This document shows, in pieces, positions 33,605 through 43,928 of a DNA stretch of 64,000 bases; position 1 is the first letter of the stretch; every line of letters starts with the position of its first letter. The stretch spans positions 170,719,911 to 170,783,910 of the forward strand of contig JASDDO010000014.1 in assembly GCA_030015575.1 (NCBI GenBank). The letters are read 5' to 3'. The notes beneath the pieces are model-generated. The model did no database searches, was not told the origin of the DNA, and was given only the letters and a program-made list of their open reading frames with translations. The stretch comes from Agapanthus africanus. Taxonomy: Eukaryota > Streptophyta > Magnoliopsida > Asparagales > Amaryllidaceae. The position numbers were made by a program, and so were the translations under genes.

Positions 33605-35096
33605 GAGATTTTGTCGCAACAAGGCAAAAAGTTTGCTAAACTTGATGATCCCTTCGGCTTTGGCTTGGACCGTCGGCCGATACTGGAAGCTGATCAGAAG
33701 GGTTTCTTCCTTCCTAACGTCGCGATCGTCCCTCTGTCAGAAATCGCCGGTCCGGGCATTGACGAGGAGGCATTCTTTCTTGGGTTTCTTGGGCTATGGT
33801 TGAGTTGGTTCGCGCTCCCTATGCATCCTCGTTACATGAGGCCTTCCGTCTTCTACCCCGCGCATCGCATGGTTGCCGGAATACAAATGGCCATCGGGAT
33901 CGCCGGGTTAGCCCACTTATACCATGGTCTTAGCGTAGCGGCGGATACCACTGAACCGGGGGTGCATCCTGCCAACTTCTCGATGCATTACTTCACTTCA
34001 TGGATGGAGCTGCACGTGCTCGGGGTCTTTGGCATTCACAAGAGACCTTCGTTTTACGAGAGATGCAAGTTCCCTCGGATTATACGGCTGGTTGACGCCT
34101 CCATCGTGAGTCCGTCACAGCGGGAAGCTCGGGGCTTGCTCCTTCGTCCGCGCACGATCGGAGATGGTATGTCTTTCACAGACAAAGTCTTGACCATCGG
34201 CCAGGAAACTTCAAAGGCGGTGCTGTCACTGCAAGACATTTTTAAGGACGGGGCCTCCGTGTTGAAAGCCTGCGAGATTCTTCATTTATACTCCATTAGG
34301 CCGGGCTTTCTTATATTCAGGCAAACTGATGCGGCGCTATTCATGAGATACAACCCCCATCATTTTGCCCAGCAGCTGAGTTACAATCAGGGAGTCCCGC
34401 TGGAGGCTTTCTTGGTAGAACCCGCTGCGACCGAAGAGGGAATGCGGGGCGCGCTGCATCATTTCATGCGCTTGAATACGGGATCTCACTTCTTCATCAG
34501 CGAGCCGAGTTGTGTCCCAAGGGCCCTTAATGTACACGTGGCTTGGTATCAACATGCAATGGGTGCTGTTATCAGGGAAAAGAAACGGCTGCTACTCGAC
34601 CGCAAGGGTGCACCCCCTGCTAGTGACCGAAACCTCCCCTTGAAGCGACAGACCATTGTCCTTCCTCCGCTAAGAGAAGCTGCCGTGGTTGAAGTCCCCG
34701 ACGACAGGCCTGAGCTACCGGTGCCCCGTGCTCCCGTGGAGACGGTGGATGTACTACCGGTGCCCCGTGCTCCCGCGGAGACGGTAAATGTAGCTTCCCC
34801 CAAATTTGGTGTGGGCTCAGATATCGGGACTCGTTGCCCCAAAGTGCCAACCAAGCGTAAGCTTGTGCTAGCTGCGACTGGAGCTCGCTCGCAGAAGAGG
34901 AAGAAGAAGTCGGTCCTCTCTCTAGACGCTGTACTCAGGCTGGAGCATCATGCTCCTTATAACGAGGGCCTGAGCGAATATGGGACCAATGAAGGTCACT
35001 TCATAGCGCCGGAAGATACTGATCTCGAGGCCGCCATTGCAGCTTCTGTGCGATCCGCAAGTCACAAAGCGGAAATGGCCGTCCTCGTGCAATCAA
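33605..35096 (+). pseudogene. PMD gene, main exon
   Basis: It is open for about 497 codons. EILSQQGKKFAKLDDPFGFG leads into the second half of the PMD: FFLGFLGLWLSWFALPMHPR, RPSVFYPAHRMVAGIQMAIG, AGLAHLYHGLS and FTSWMELHVLGVFGIHKRP, matching the LALWLSRFVFP, LARG and LAHLYRGL blocks of the family. A basic, proline-rich tail has a duplicated LPVPRAP-ETV word (about 34720-34790) and a KRKxx nuclear-localisation-like cluster (QKRKKKS). It ends at a good donor, AA|GTGAGT. A methionine codon in the LTR at 33557 makes an open fusion frame, but that start is not native. This segment itself has no stop. Confidence 0.8.
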
Positions 35097-35181
35097 GTGA
35101 GTATAAACCGTAACTTCTGTTATTGCATTATATTTTTATTTTTATTATCATGTCTTGACTAACATTTTTCTTCTGTAACAG
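35097..35181 (+). other. Predicted intron of the PMD gene
   Basis: GTGAGTATAA at the donor and TTTTTCTTCTGTAACAG at the acceptor, 85 bases, T-rich. A spliceable intron inside a retroelement on the antisense strand cannot be removed from the element's own RNA, because it would be read as CT...AC there. Confidence 0.65.
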
Positions 35182-37570
35182 ACTTTACCACTGAAGAGGC
35201 TCTGGCAGCTTCCCTCAGGACCTTCGAGGAGGAGGAGAGGAATTGCATGTCTGGCAGCTTCCCTCAGGACCTTTGTTGGGCATTGGTATGTCTCGGCTCA
35301 TTGCATCTTCATTCTCCTTTCTTATGGACAATCTGGCCCCTTCTTTATCTTATCGCAGGGACTATAATGCCAATCCCGCAAGGTGATGCAGAGATTCTTC
35401 CCGGGCCAGCCATCGAAGTCCCGGCTTCCTCGGCACTGCCGAAAGATGCCTTACTCAAACGACCAATGACGGATGCCTTGACGGCTCTAGAGGTAACCCT
35501 TGGCGCGGATGATGATGTCCTGTTGATGGAGGCTTCTAAAAGATCTGCTCTAATGGCCCGAGCGGAAAGGAAGCGCAGAATGCGTGCGGCAAGGGAGCGT
35601 AGTGCTGCCTTGGCCGCGGGTGCAGGTTCTAGCACCGCTACCCCTGCCCCTACTCCTTCAGAAGATTCTCCGGCTGCCTTGTCCACTGCCCACAGACGGG
35701 CAGCACGTGTGGCTCAGGAAGCAATCGGAAGACCAACTTAAGGTAATGTGACATTGGGTTCTGTTGTCAAAGTTTTAACTTTCGGTTCTCATATATCCTA
35801 TCTTACAGGGCCGAGTCTTACCGAAGAAGCAGCGGCGACCACTGAGCCTGGGGTATCGGTAGAGGAGGTAGCTATGATCGCCGAACCGGAGACAGCGGTA
35901 GGCGAGATGGCTACAATTGCCGAGCTCGAGGTAGCGATGGGTGAGATGGTCACGATCGCCGAGCCCGAGATGGCGGTAGGTGTGATGGCTACCACTGTCG
36001 AGCTTGAGGTAGCGATGAGTGAGATGGCTACAGCCGCCGAGCCCGAGGTAGTCACTTTTCACAAGAGTCGGGCACTGCCTCGATCGTCTCTCTTTCCCCT
36101 TGCGACTCCCTGCCGCTGCCGGGCGCTGCGAGTATCACGACGATTCTCGTGGAGTCGGGGGATGAAGCCACGGGCGGCGAAACCATTCCGATAGAGGAGG
36201 GTGAAATAGTTGCTGTATCAACTGACGCCCTCGTCGCGGTTCCGACCGGCGACTCACCAGGTAGATTTTGGGTCATTGCTTTTCTTTTTATTTTGCAATC
36301 CTTTTCAATCTTTCCTGACAGTATTTATCTCGTTTCTAATGCAGGTGTGGTGAGCGTTGAGGTTGCGCTACCCGAGGCAGCGCCATCAGTTACCGCTTTG
36401 ATGGTGACCACTCTTCTACCTTCTCTCGTACCATCTCAGATGTTGGAAGGTGCGGATTCATGACCCATCAGTCTTATTTTTAGGCTGGATAACTTATGCA
36501 CTGACGTTGCATTACTGCGTCCTTGCAGGAGTCCTTTTTGATCACCTGTATCAGGTGTTGCACCCACATTTCTCTTTCCAGTCAGAGATTAGTTCGCCTG
36601 CTGGTGTCGGTGAGTATCTTTTCTAATCGACGTCCTTTCTTTAACGAGCAGTCACATTATTGCTAATTCTTCTTTGTATTGCTTGTAGCCTTACAAATTG
36701 AAGGAGGGGACGAGGGTATCGTTGCGCCACCAGTACTCCCAGCTCTGCCCCCTGTTGCAACCAGTATAGTAGACTCTATTGTTCGTGTATTTTCCTTATT
36801 TCTTGAGCCGACATCTGACTATGATTTATTTTGCAGTAATCACGCCGACTCTAGCTCCATTCAAGTCTCGCACCATAATGTCAGCCGGCCTCTTTTCTCG
36901 ACGTGCATCCTTGAAAGGCACCGCGAATAGTCTGCGCATGTTGAGCGACTATATTGAGGAGCTTAACGTGGAGACTCCCACATATGCTGTGGATTTTGCC
37001 GCGGAGGTTAACCCTATGCTGGTGATGCTCATGAACTTTCATAGTGAGAGCATCGTTGAGTCTTAGGTTAATCACTGTAGGAAGATTGAGGCTTGCCTGC
37101 ATGAGCTTGAGTTTAGGCATCCTGCACCTGAGATTCTGGCTGTGAACACTCAACGGGCTGCGTGGGTCGAGCAGAGTACTTCTTACTTCCGCCATATTGA
37201 ACAAGAAGTGACCTTAAAGCATAAGGAATGTGAAGAAACTTCAAGCGAATCTGCTCGACCGCATGCTGCCCACGTTGATGCGAATGCTGCCCACGTTGAT
37301 GCGAATGCTGCCCAGTTGAAAGTTATCTTTGAAGGCCTTCTGCGACGCATCTCTGACGGGTTAACACTGAGTCAGAAGCTCGACGTCGTCGAGCGGGATG
37401 CACAAAATCGTGAGGCAGCTCAGCGGGCCGTCGAGGAACAATTTTCGTCTTACTTGCAGCAGCGAGCCCAGGTCGAAGCAGAGTTGGCCGCGGCAGCTGA
37501 TCAAGAAAAGGAGCTGAGGGAAGTGCGCGAGCGGCTGATCGGATTATTGAAAGCGCTTCCCTCTCAATAA
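35182..37570 (+). pseudogene. PMD gene, 3' exons with coiled-coil end
   Basis: Several exon-like blocks are separated by GT...AG intervals with T-rich acceptors. Acceptors are seen near 35358, 35809, 36344, 36529, 36689 and 36836. Blocks include an Ala/Arg-rich helix (RAERKRRMRAARERSAALAA), a 39-bp coding repeat (35883-36050), an acidic stretch, and a long C-terminal coiled coil (VEEQFSSYLQQRAQVEAELA, LREVRERLIGLLKALPSQ) ending at the TAA at 37568. AHVDANA occurs twice in tandem near 37264-37310. Frame conflicts near 35285, 35740 and 36060, and a TAG at 37064-37066, indicate decay. Exact exon joints are uncertain. Confidence 0.6.
35883..36050 (+). repeat. 39-bp coding minisatellite
   Basis: Units start at 35883, 35922, 35961, 36000 and 36039, each 13 codons (pattern E-[PL]-E-x-A-[MV]-[GS]-[EV]-M-x-T-x-[AV]). 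The exact multiple of three keeps the frame. Confidence 0.85.
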
Positions 37571-37597
37571 TTGTTTTTTGTACCATTTGTAATTTTA

Positions 37598-37603
37598 AAT
37601 AAA
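37598..37603 (+). terminator. Polyadenylation signal after the PMD gene
   Basis: AATAAA 28 bases after the last stop, in a T-rich context with TTTTTTGTACC upstream; another AATAAA lies near 37662. It supports an independent plus-strand transcript. Confidence 0.5.
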
Positions 37604-37847
37604 ATGTATTCATTCTTTTATTCTTTCATATGATGTATTTTGTACCCAATTGAATTCATGAATAAAGGATACATTTCTTTCGCAATGTCTTGTGTCATCT
37701 CTCTACTTTCTTCTTTCTTTTGTTATCAACATGTCACCTTAGCAAACATAGCCGGCAGATAATAGAGTGAGCATCTTGTTTTGGCTTTTTCGAGGGGTAA
37801 TGATGGCTTAGGAAGAAGGTTCAGATCTGCTAGCTAAGACTTTTCAA

Positions 37848-38019
37848 CTTTATGAGCCATGAGGGTCTCATAAAGACTTTTCTCCCTACGAGTCGTGAGG
37901 ATCTCGTAGGAGTCTTTTCTCCTTAGGAGTCGTGAGGATTCCTAAGTGTGTTTTCCCTTATAAGTCGTAAGGATCTTATAAGAGAGTTTTCTCCCTTACG
38001 AATCGAGAGGACCCGTAAG
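37848..38019 (-). repeat. Stem-loop array, block A (five units)
   Basis: CTTTATGAG/CTCATAAAG (37848-37875), CCTACGAG/CTCGTAGG (37885-37910), CTTAGGA/TCCTAAG (37922-37946), CTTATAAG/CTTATAAG (37957-37982) and CTTACG/CGTAAG (37995-38019). Loops are all close to TCGTGAGGAT. Stems differ, yet every one pairs. The spacers are TTTTCTCC-like. Non-coding. Confidence 0.8.
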
Positions 38020-38062
38020 TGTTTAATGAGATTGACGTTATCTGCATTTCACGGCGTCATTG

Positions 38063-38914
38063 GGTGACGTATTTCCACGACAGGGTCATGTGGATGCCGT
38101 ATTTCCGAGACGGGGTTATATGGATGATGTATTTCCACGACGGGGTCATGTGGATGACATATTTCCGCGACGGGGTCACGTGGATGACGTATTTCCGTGA
38201 CGGGGTCATGTGGATGACGTATTTCCGAGACGGGATCATGTGGATGACGTATTTCCGAGACGGGGTCGTGTGGATGACGTATTTTCGCGACGAGGTCATA
38301 TGGATGACGTATTTCCACGACGGGGTCATGTGGATGACGTATTTCCGAGACGGGGTCATGTGGATGACGTATTTCTGTGACGGGGTCATGTGGATGACGT
38401 ATTTCCGCGACGGGGTCATGTGGATGACGTATTTCCGTGACGGGTTCATGTGGATGACGTATTTCTGCGACGGGGTCATTTGGATGACGTATTTCCGCTA
38501 CGGGGTCATGTAGATGATGTATTTCCGAGACGGGGTCATGTAGATGACGTATTTCTGAGACGGGGTCATTTGGATGACGTATTTCCGTGACGGGGTCATG
38601 TAGATGATGTATTTCCGCGACGGGGTCATGTGGATGACGTATTTCCGAGACGGGGTCATGTGGATGACGTATTTTCGAGACGGGGTTATGTGGATGACGT
38701 ATTTCCGAGACGGGGTCATATGGATGACGTATTTCCGCGACGGGGTCATGTGGATGACGTATTTCCGTGACGGGGTCATGTGGATGACGTATTTCCGAGA
38801 CGGGGTCATGTGGATGATGTATTTTCGAGACGGGGTCATGTGGATAACATATTTCTACGACGGGGTCATGTAGATGACGTATTTCCGCGACGGGGTCATG
38901 TGGATGACGTTGCG
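38063..38914 (-). repeat. 30-bp minisatellite, about 28 copies
   Basis: The unit is TGGATGACGTATTTCCGAGA + CGGGGTCATG, with no length change over the array. Because 30 is a multiple of three, both strands stay open for long stretches; these frames are not genes. The unit contains TGACGT. Tandem arrays in the 3' region between pol and LTR are known for Tat-lineage elements and can seed satellites. Confidence 0.92.
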
Positions 38915-39099
38915 TCTATTGTAATGAGACGAATATCGAAGTGGTCTCTAGGTTGTCCGTAAACCGTTGAGATTTGGCTTCGTTTTCTGATGGAGCCTGG
39001 GAAGGGAAGGTGTGGTTCCTCCTTTTTGCGCCCCTGGATTGTATACAGGGATTGATGTGATATCACCTGTAGGGCAAAAATTTCATCATTTATTTTATT

Positions 39100-39330
39100 A
39101 CTTTTTTCGCGATGCTCTATCATTTCAGCTTTTATATCACGAAGGTCGCGATTGCCCGATCATTTCGGCTATTTTTCGCGATGCCCAATCATTTCGGCTA
39201 TTTATTTTATTTTTACTCGCTGCTTTTTATTGCGAGTTGCCTAATCATTTCGGCTATTTTGCATGCATACATTTTTACTTGCTGATTCTGTTGCAAGTTG
39301 CCCCATCATTTCGGCTATTTCATATGCATG
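39100..39330 (-). repeat. Dispersed ATCATTTCGGCTATTT repeats
   Basis: Five copies or near-copies (about 39118, 39159, 39188, 39245 and 39305) at uneven spacing, with TTGC(G/A)AGTTGCC-like flanks. The function is unknown. Confidence 0.7.
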
Positions 39331-39499
39331 TGTGGCTTGCTGGCTTTTCGCTGCAGGCCTGGAATTTAGACACCGATTTCGGCATCAGCACCGCTACAAC
39401 TGGGATATTGCCAGGAGTGAATCATCATTTGCCTCTGTCGATATTGAACAAAGGTGGCTTAGCGAACAGGGTTAGGATCCTGTCGATTAAGGCTTTTGA

Positions 39500-39670
39500 C
39501 TTCATGAGCTGTAAGGGTCTCATGAAGGTATTTCTCCCTACGAGTCGTGAGGATTACGTAGGTGCTTTTTCTCCTTAGGAATCGTGAGTATTCCTAAGTG
39601 TATGTTCTCTTATATGTCGTAAGGATCTTACAAGAGTGCTTTCTCCTTATAAGTCGAGAGGACTTACTAG
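39500..39670 (-). repeat. Stem-loop array, block B
   Basis: Same order as block A: CTTCATGAG/CTCATGAAG (39500-39527), CCTACG/CGTAGG (39537-39562), CTTAGGAA/TTCCTAAG (39574-39598), then two weaker units. Relative to block A the first stem has a T-A pair changed to C-G on both sides. Confidence 0.75.
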
Positions 39671-39845
39671 GGCCGTTCACTGTGCAAACATATCCCTAGT
39701 CACGGATGGGACTTTGTTAGGGAAATGTTTATTCGCGCCCGTGGATTGTATACAAGGGTCAATATTGAGCCACTTGTAGGACGGTATTGGAGGTTGTGGT
39801 GGCTGCTTAAGAACAGCTTCAGATCCATGTAGCTTAAGACTTTTG

Positions 39846-40024
39846 AATCTTATGAGCCGTGAGGGTCTCAAAGAGGGTTCTCCTTATGAGTCATGAGGAT
39901 CTCGCAAGTGTAATTTCTCCTTAGGAATCATGGGGATCCCTAAGTGTGTTGCTCCCTTGTGAGTCGTAAGGATCTCACGTAGGTGGTTTCTCCTCACAAG
40001 GTCGAGAGGACCTTGCAAGTGTCT
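39846..40024 (-). repeat. Stem-loop array, block C
   Basis: A third, more diverged five-unit block (arms CTTATGAG/CTC-AAAG, CTTATGAG/CTCGCAAG, CTTAGG/CCTAAG, GTGAG/CTCAC, CAAGG/CCTTG) with TC(G/A)TGAGGAT-like loops. Some units have mismatches. Confidence 0.65.
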
Positions 40025-40420
40025 TTCAACGAGATTGCGCCCTTTCGGGTTTTCACAAAACTCGCCGATAGCCTTGCTGTTTTTACTCGCGGATCCCTTT
40101 CGGGTTTTCATCCGCACCCTTTTTGCTTATGGACATACCGTTTTTTCTTTTTTTTATTCTTTTTTTTTGTATCAGCCTTGGGATGTTGTAATCCACCATA
40201 GTTTATCGACGTCTCGGTCAACAGCTAGTTTTAGGACGTAGTGGTCCATTGTCAGTTTAAGGACGTTTCGGTCCGTCGTTAGTTTTAAGACGTTTTGGTC
40301 TGTCGTTAGTTTAAGGACGTTTCGGTCCGTTGCTCGGCTACTACTTATAGAGTTCAGGCTTAGGAAGATAGCGAGCGGACATAGTCGTCGTCATCTATCG
40401 TTGACCTAGGCTGTGACTCG
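40025..40420 (-). repeat. 3' region next to pol, with GGAC...GTCC repeats
   Basis: 40035-40140 repeats CCCTTTCGGGTTTTCA twice and matches 63842-63940 of the other Tat element in reverse. 40205-40345 holds about five GGAC-N6-GTCC units. 40346-40420 is unique sequence shared with 63523-63600. No gene. Confidence 0.7.
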
Positions 40421-41882
40421 TCAGGCGTAGTATTTCTTTAGGAAGCGACCGTTTATTGGCCTAAAAGGTCTTTCACCATGCATGTCCATGAGTAGGTAAG
40501 CTCCACCCTGGTAGACTTTGTCTATGATATACGGGCCTTCAGAATTCGGCTCGAATTTTCCCCGCTTGGCGCGATTGGGGATCATAGGCCTTTTGACCAC
40601 TAGCACGAGTTCGCCTTGGCGGAATGTTCTAGGTCTAGTCAATCTTTCGTATGAGCGCATCATCTTTGCTTTATAAGCCTCCAGATTTTGTTGCACTATG
40701 AGCCGAGTTTCATCAAGGGCATCGAGCTCCTCAAGCCGAAGGTGAGCATTCTCTTCGTCCGTTAGCTTGTAGTGAACTGCCACTCATAGAGAGGGCAATT
40801 CTATCTCGAGGGGGAGTACCGCCTCTGTACCGAATACCAATGCGTACGGCGTTGTGTTCATGGCCGTTTTGAACGTTTCGATACGCCCAGAGAGCTTCAT
40901 GCAGTCTCTCGTGCCAGTCCTTCTTATTTCAGGACACCGTCTTTTTCACAATCTTCGTCAAGGTCTTGTTGAAAGCCTCAGCTAGACCGTTAGCTCGAGA
41001 ATTATAGACTGAGGAGTATCTCCGGTCTATGTTATGATGTTGTGTGAAGCGGCTGATCTTGTGGCTTCTATAGGCTGGCCCATTATCGGAGATGATCCGT
41101 CGCGGAGTTCCAAACCGATAAATGACGTGTGTCTTGAAGAAATGGAGGATATTCTCCGTCTTCACTTCCCTCAGCGGTACTGCTTCTGCCCATTTGGAGA
41201 AGTAATCAGTTGTCGCCAAAATGAAATGATATCCTCTGGACGATACTGGTTCGATGGGCCCGATTATGTCGGTTCCCCACATTTCGAACGGCCAGCTAGC
41301 CACCGTTGGATGTAGTGGATTTGGATGCTGATGGATAAAGTCCCCGTGAATCTGGCATGAGTGGCACTTCTTCGCGTATTCGAGGCAGTCTTGGATCATC
41401 GTGGGCCAATAATAACCCATCCGTTTGATCTTCAGCTTCATCTTCGGCCCGGCTTGGTGAGAACCGCAGAGTCCGTCGTGAGTTTCTTGGATGACTCTCC
41501 TTGCCTCTTTAGGTCCTAGGCATCTTAGCCACAGGGAATCAAATGACCTCTTATATAAAGTGTCATTGACGAAAGCAAAAAACAGAGCTCGTTTCATAAG
41601 CTGATGTCTTGAGGACGCATCTTCAGGTGCTCGACGGGATTTGAAGTAGTCTATAAAGACTTCTCTCCAATCCATAGCCTTTTCCTGGTCTATTATTTGT
41701 AGAGTCGTTTGCTCGGTCACTCCCTTTTCTTCGGACGACTCCGGAGATATTTCTGCCGGTGCGAGAACCCGACGGCTTTGCACAACAATCCTCACGTCAT
41801 CGAGCTTCTCGTCAGCCAGTTCTTTAGCGAGCTTGGCCAATGCATCTACTTTGCTATTTTTCGCACGCAGTATGCTTTCCAA
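40421..41882 (-). pseudogene. pol: Integrase of the minus-strand Tat element
   Basis: The end of the second RNase H (ADALAKLAKELA in the sister copy; VDALAKLAKELA here) leads into the integrase zinc domain (THDGLCGSHQAG, CLEYAKKCHSC), then the core with D in MWGTDIIGPI, D in IISDNGPAYRS and E in GLAEAFNKTL. The C-terminal part has RTFRQGELVLVVKRPM and GPYIIDKVYQGGAYLL and ends KKYYA at 40421-40423. A TGA at 40929-40931 and a 2-base loss near 40880 break the frame, shown by comparison with the sister copy at 63050-63080. Confidence 0.88.
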
Positions 41883-43928
41883 GGTGTAGGAAGGAATTTA
41901 AGTCAGCAGTCGCTGTACTCTCTCGCCATACTTCACCAACTCTGGTTTGCACGTTTGATAGTCGTCGTTTACTTGACTAACGACCAATTAGGAATCTCCG
42001 TATATGAGGAGGTTTTCAATTCCCATATCGATAGCGATCTCGAGACCTGCTATCAAAGCTTCATATTCGGCTTCATTGTTTGTCCTCAGCACTGTTAAGG
42101 AGAAGGCAAAGCGCATTATCCCTCCTTGTGGAGTCACGAAGATGAGGCCTACCCCTGATTTGATTATGGGGGTGCTTTGTTTGCGCTTCTTTATGGAAGA
42201 TGCTCCATCAAAGTAGAGTTCCCATTGGGTATCATTCTCTCTTCTCTCCCCGTCGATCGTGTCAAACGCATGTTCGTCTGGCAGTTCGCAATTCAAAAGA
42301 GAATCGGCAGGTATCGGATGCTCAGCGAGGAAATCGGTGATGGCCTGGCCTTTCACTGGCTTAAGAGGACGATAAGTTATCGAGAACTCCATCAATAGCA
42401 GGGCCCATTTAGCGAGTCATCCTGTTAATATGGCCTTCGACATCAAGTATTTGAAGGGATCCACCTTTGATATGAGATGGACCTCATGTGCCAACGCGTA
42501 GTGTCTGAGCTTCGTTATTGCGAAGATCAACGCCAAGCAGTGTCTTTCAATGGGAGAGTAGTTGCTTTCTGCCCCCATGAGAACTCGAATCAGATAGTAA
42601 AGAGCTCTTTCTTTTCCTTGATCGTTCTCTTGTGCTCACAGCGCGCCTAAAGAACCTTCGAGGGCTGTTGTATACAGAATGAGAGGCTTTCCCTTGACCG
42701 GAGCGGTCAGTACCGGCGGGTTCTGCAGGTATTGCTTGATTTCATCCAGTGCGTTTTGGCATTTGTGATCCCAGACGAAAGGGGTTCCTTTCTTCATCAG
42801 ATGACTGTAAGGACGGCACTTGCCTGAGAGATTGGCTATAAATCTCCAGATATACGCGAGCTTCCCTTGGAGAGACCGCAATTGCTTAAGAGTCCTTGGC
42901 GGAGGCATTTCCATAATCGCCTTGATCTTTCACGGATCTATCTCGATGCCTCGGTGTCGGACGATGAATCCTACGAATTTGCCCGAGGAAACTCTGAACG
43001 CGCATTTGAGAGGGTTCATATTCAAGTTGTATTGCCGAAGGCGCTGAAACACGATCTTTAGATGCTCTAAATATTCCTCGTATGATTTGCTTTTAACTAC
43101 GAGGTCGTCGATATAGCATTCGACGATTTCATATATGAGATCATCGAAAATTTTCGTCATAGCCCTTTGATAGGTGGCGCCGGCATTCTTTAGACCGAAG
43201 GGCATCACCTTGTAGCAGAATATGCCTAAAGGGGTCCAAAAAGCAGTATGCTTCTGGTCCTCAGGATGCATCTTTATTTGATTGTATCTTGATGATCCGT
43301 CCATAAAGGAGAAAACTTCATGAGTGGACGTATTGTCTATCATCAGCTCGGTGACCGGTACTGGGAAGTCGTCCTTCGGTCAGGCTTTATTGAGATCCCG
43401 AAAGTCCACACATATGCGCACCGTCCCATTCTTCTTCATCACTGGGACGATGTTGGCGATCCAGTCAGGGTACTGAATCTCTTGAATGAAGCCGGAGCCG
43501 ATTAGCTTCTTGACCTCGGCGTTGATGCTCATCTCAAGCTCGAGCCGCATTCTTCTCGGTGCTTGTTTGATCGGCTTGACGTCCGGAGATATCGCCAATT
43601 TGTGCACAGCAATCTCTGGATCTAATCCTGGCATCTCGGAATAGTTCCATGCGAAGCAATCTTTATGCTGTATGAGCACGTCTTTTAGCGTAGCCACCCT
43701 TTTTTCAGACAACAGCTCACTGACGAACGTCGGCCGTGGGTCACTTGCCGTCTCCAGATCAATTTTCTTGAGCTTATCTGCAGTAGTATGTATCCCATCT
43801 TCCAGCTCTTTTGGCGCCGGTGGAAACCCTGAAATTACCTTGTTATCCTCGTTTTCGAAGCACCAGGGGAGGTCATCCATATTCTCAGGCTCTTCTTCTG
43901 ACAGCGTTATCGCGTGACAGGTACGAAA
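41883..43928 (-). pseudogene. pol: RT, RNase H and archaeal-type RNase H of the minus-strand Tat element
   Basis: The RT carries SFMDGSSRYNQIKMHPEDQK, MPFGLKNAGATYQ and the catalytic YIDDLVVKS. The first RNase H has lost its leading catalytic D (LYTTALEGSLGAL). The second RNase H (WELYFDGASS, NNEAEYEAL, LLIYGDS) keeps the D, E and D residues. Stops occur at 43380-43382, 42930-42932, 42636-42638, near 42419, 41988-41990 and near 41900. The protein order is the same as in 60040-62919, where the frame is open. Confidence 0.88.

Noticed and set aside
38019-38873. Long open frames on both strands (up to 164 codons)
   Set aside because: They are read-throughs of the 30-bp array, which keeps any frame open because 30 is a multiple of three.
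38063-38914. Regular array resembling CRISPR
   Set aside because: Units are directly adjacent with no unique spacers, in a plant retroelement; it is a minisatellite.
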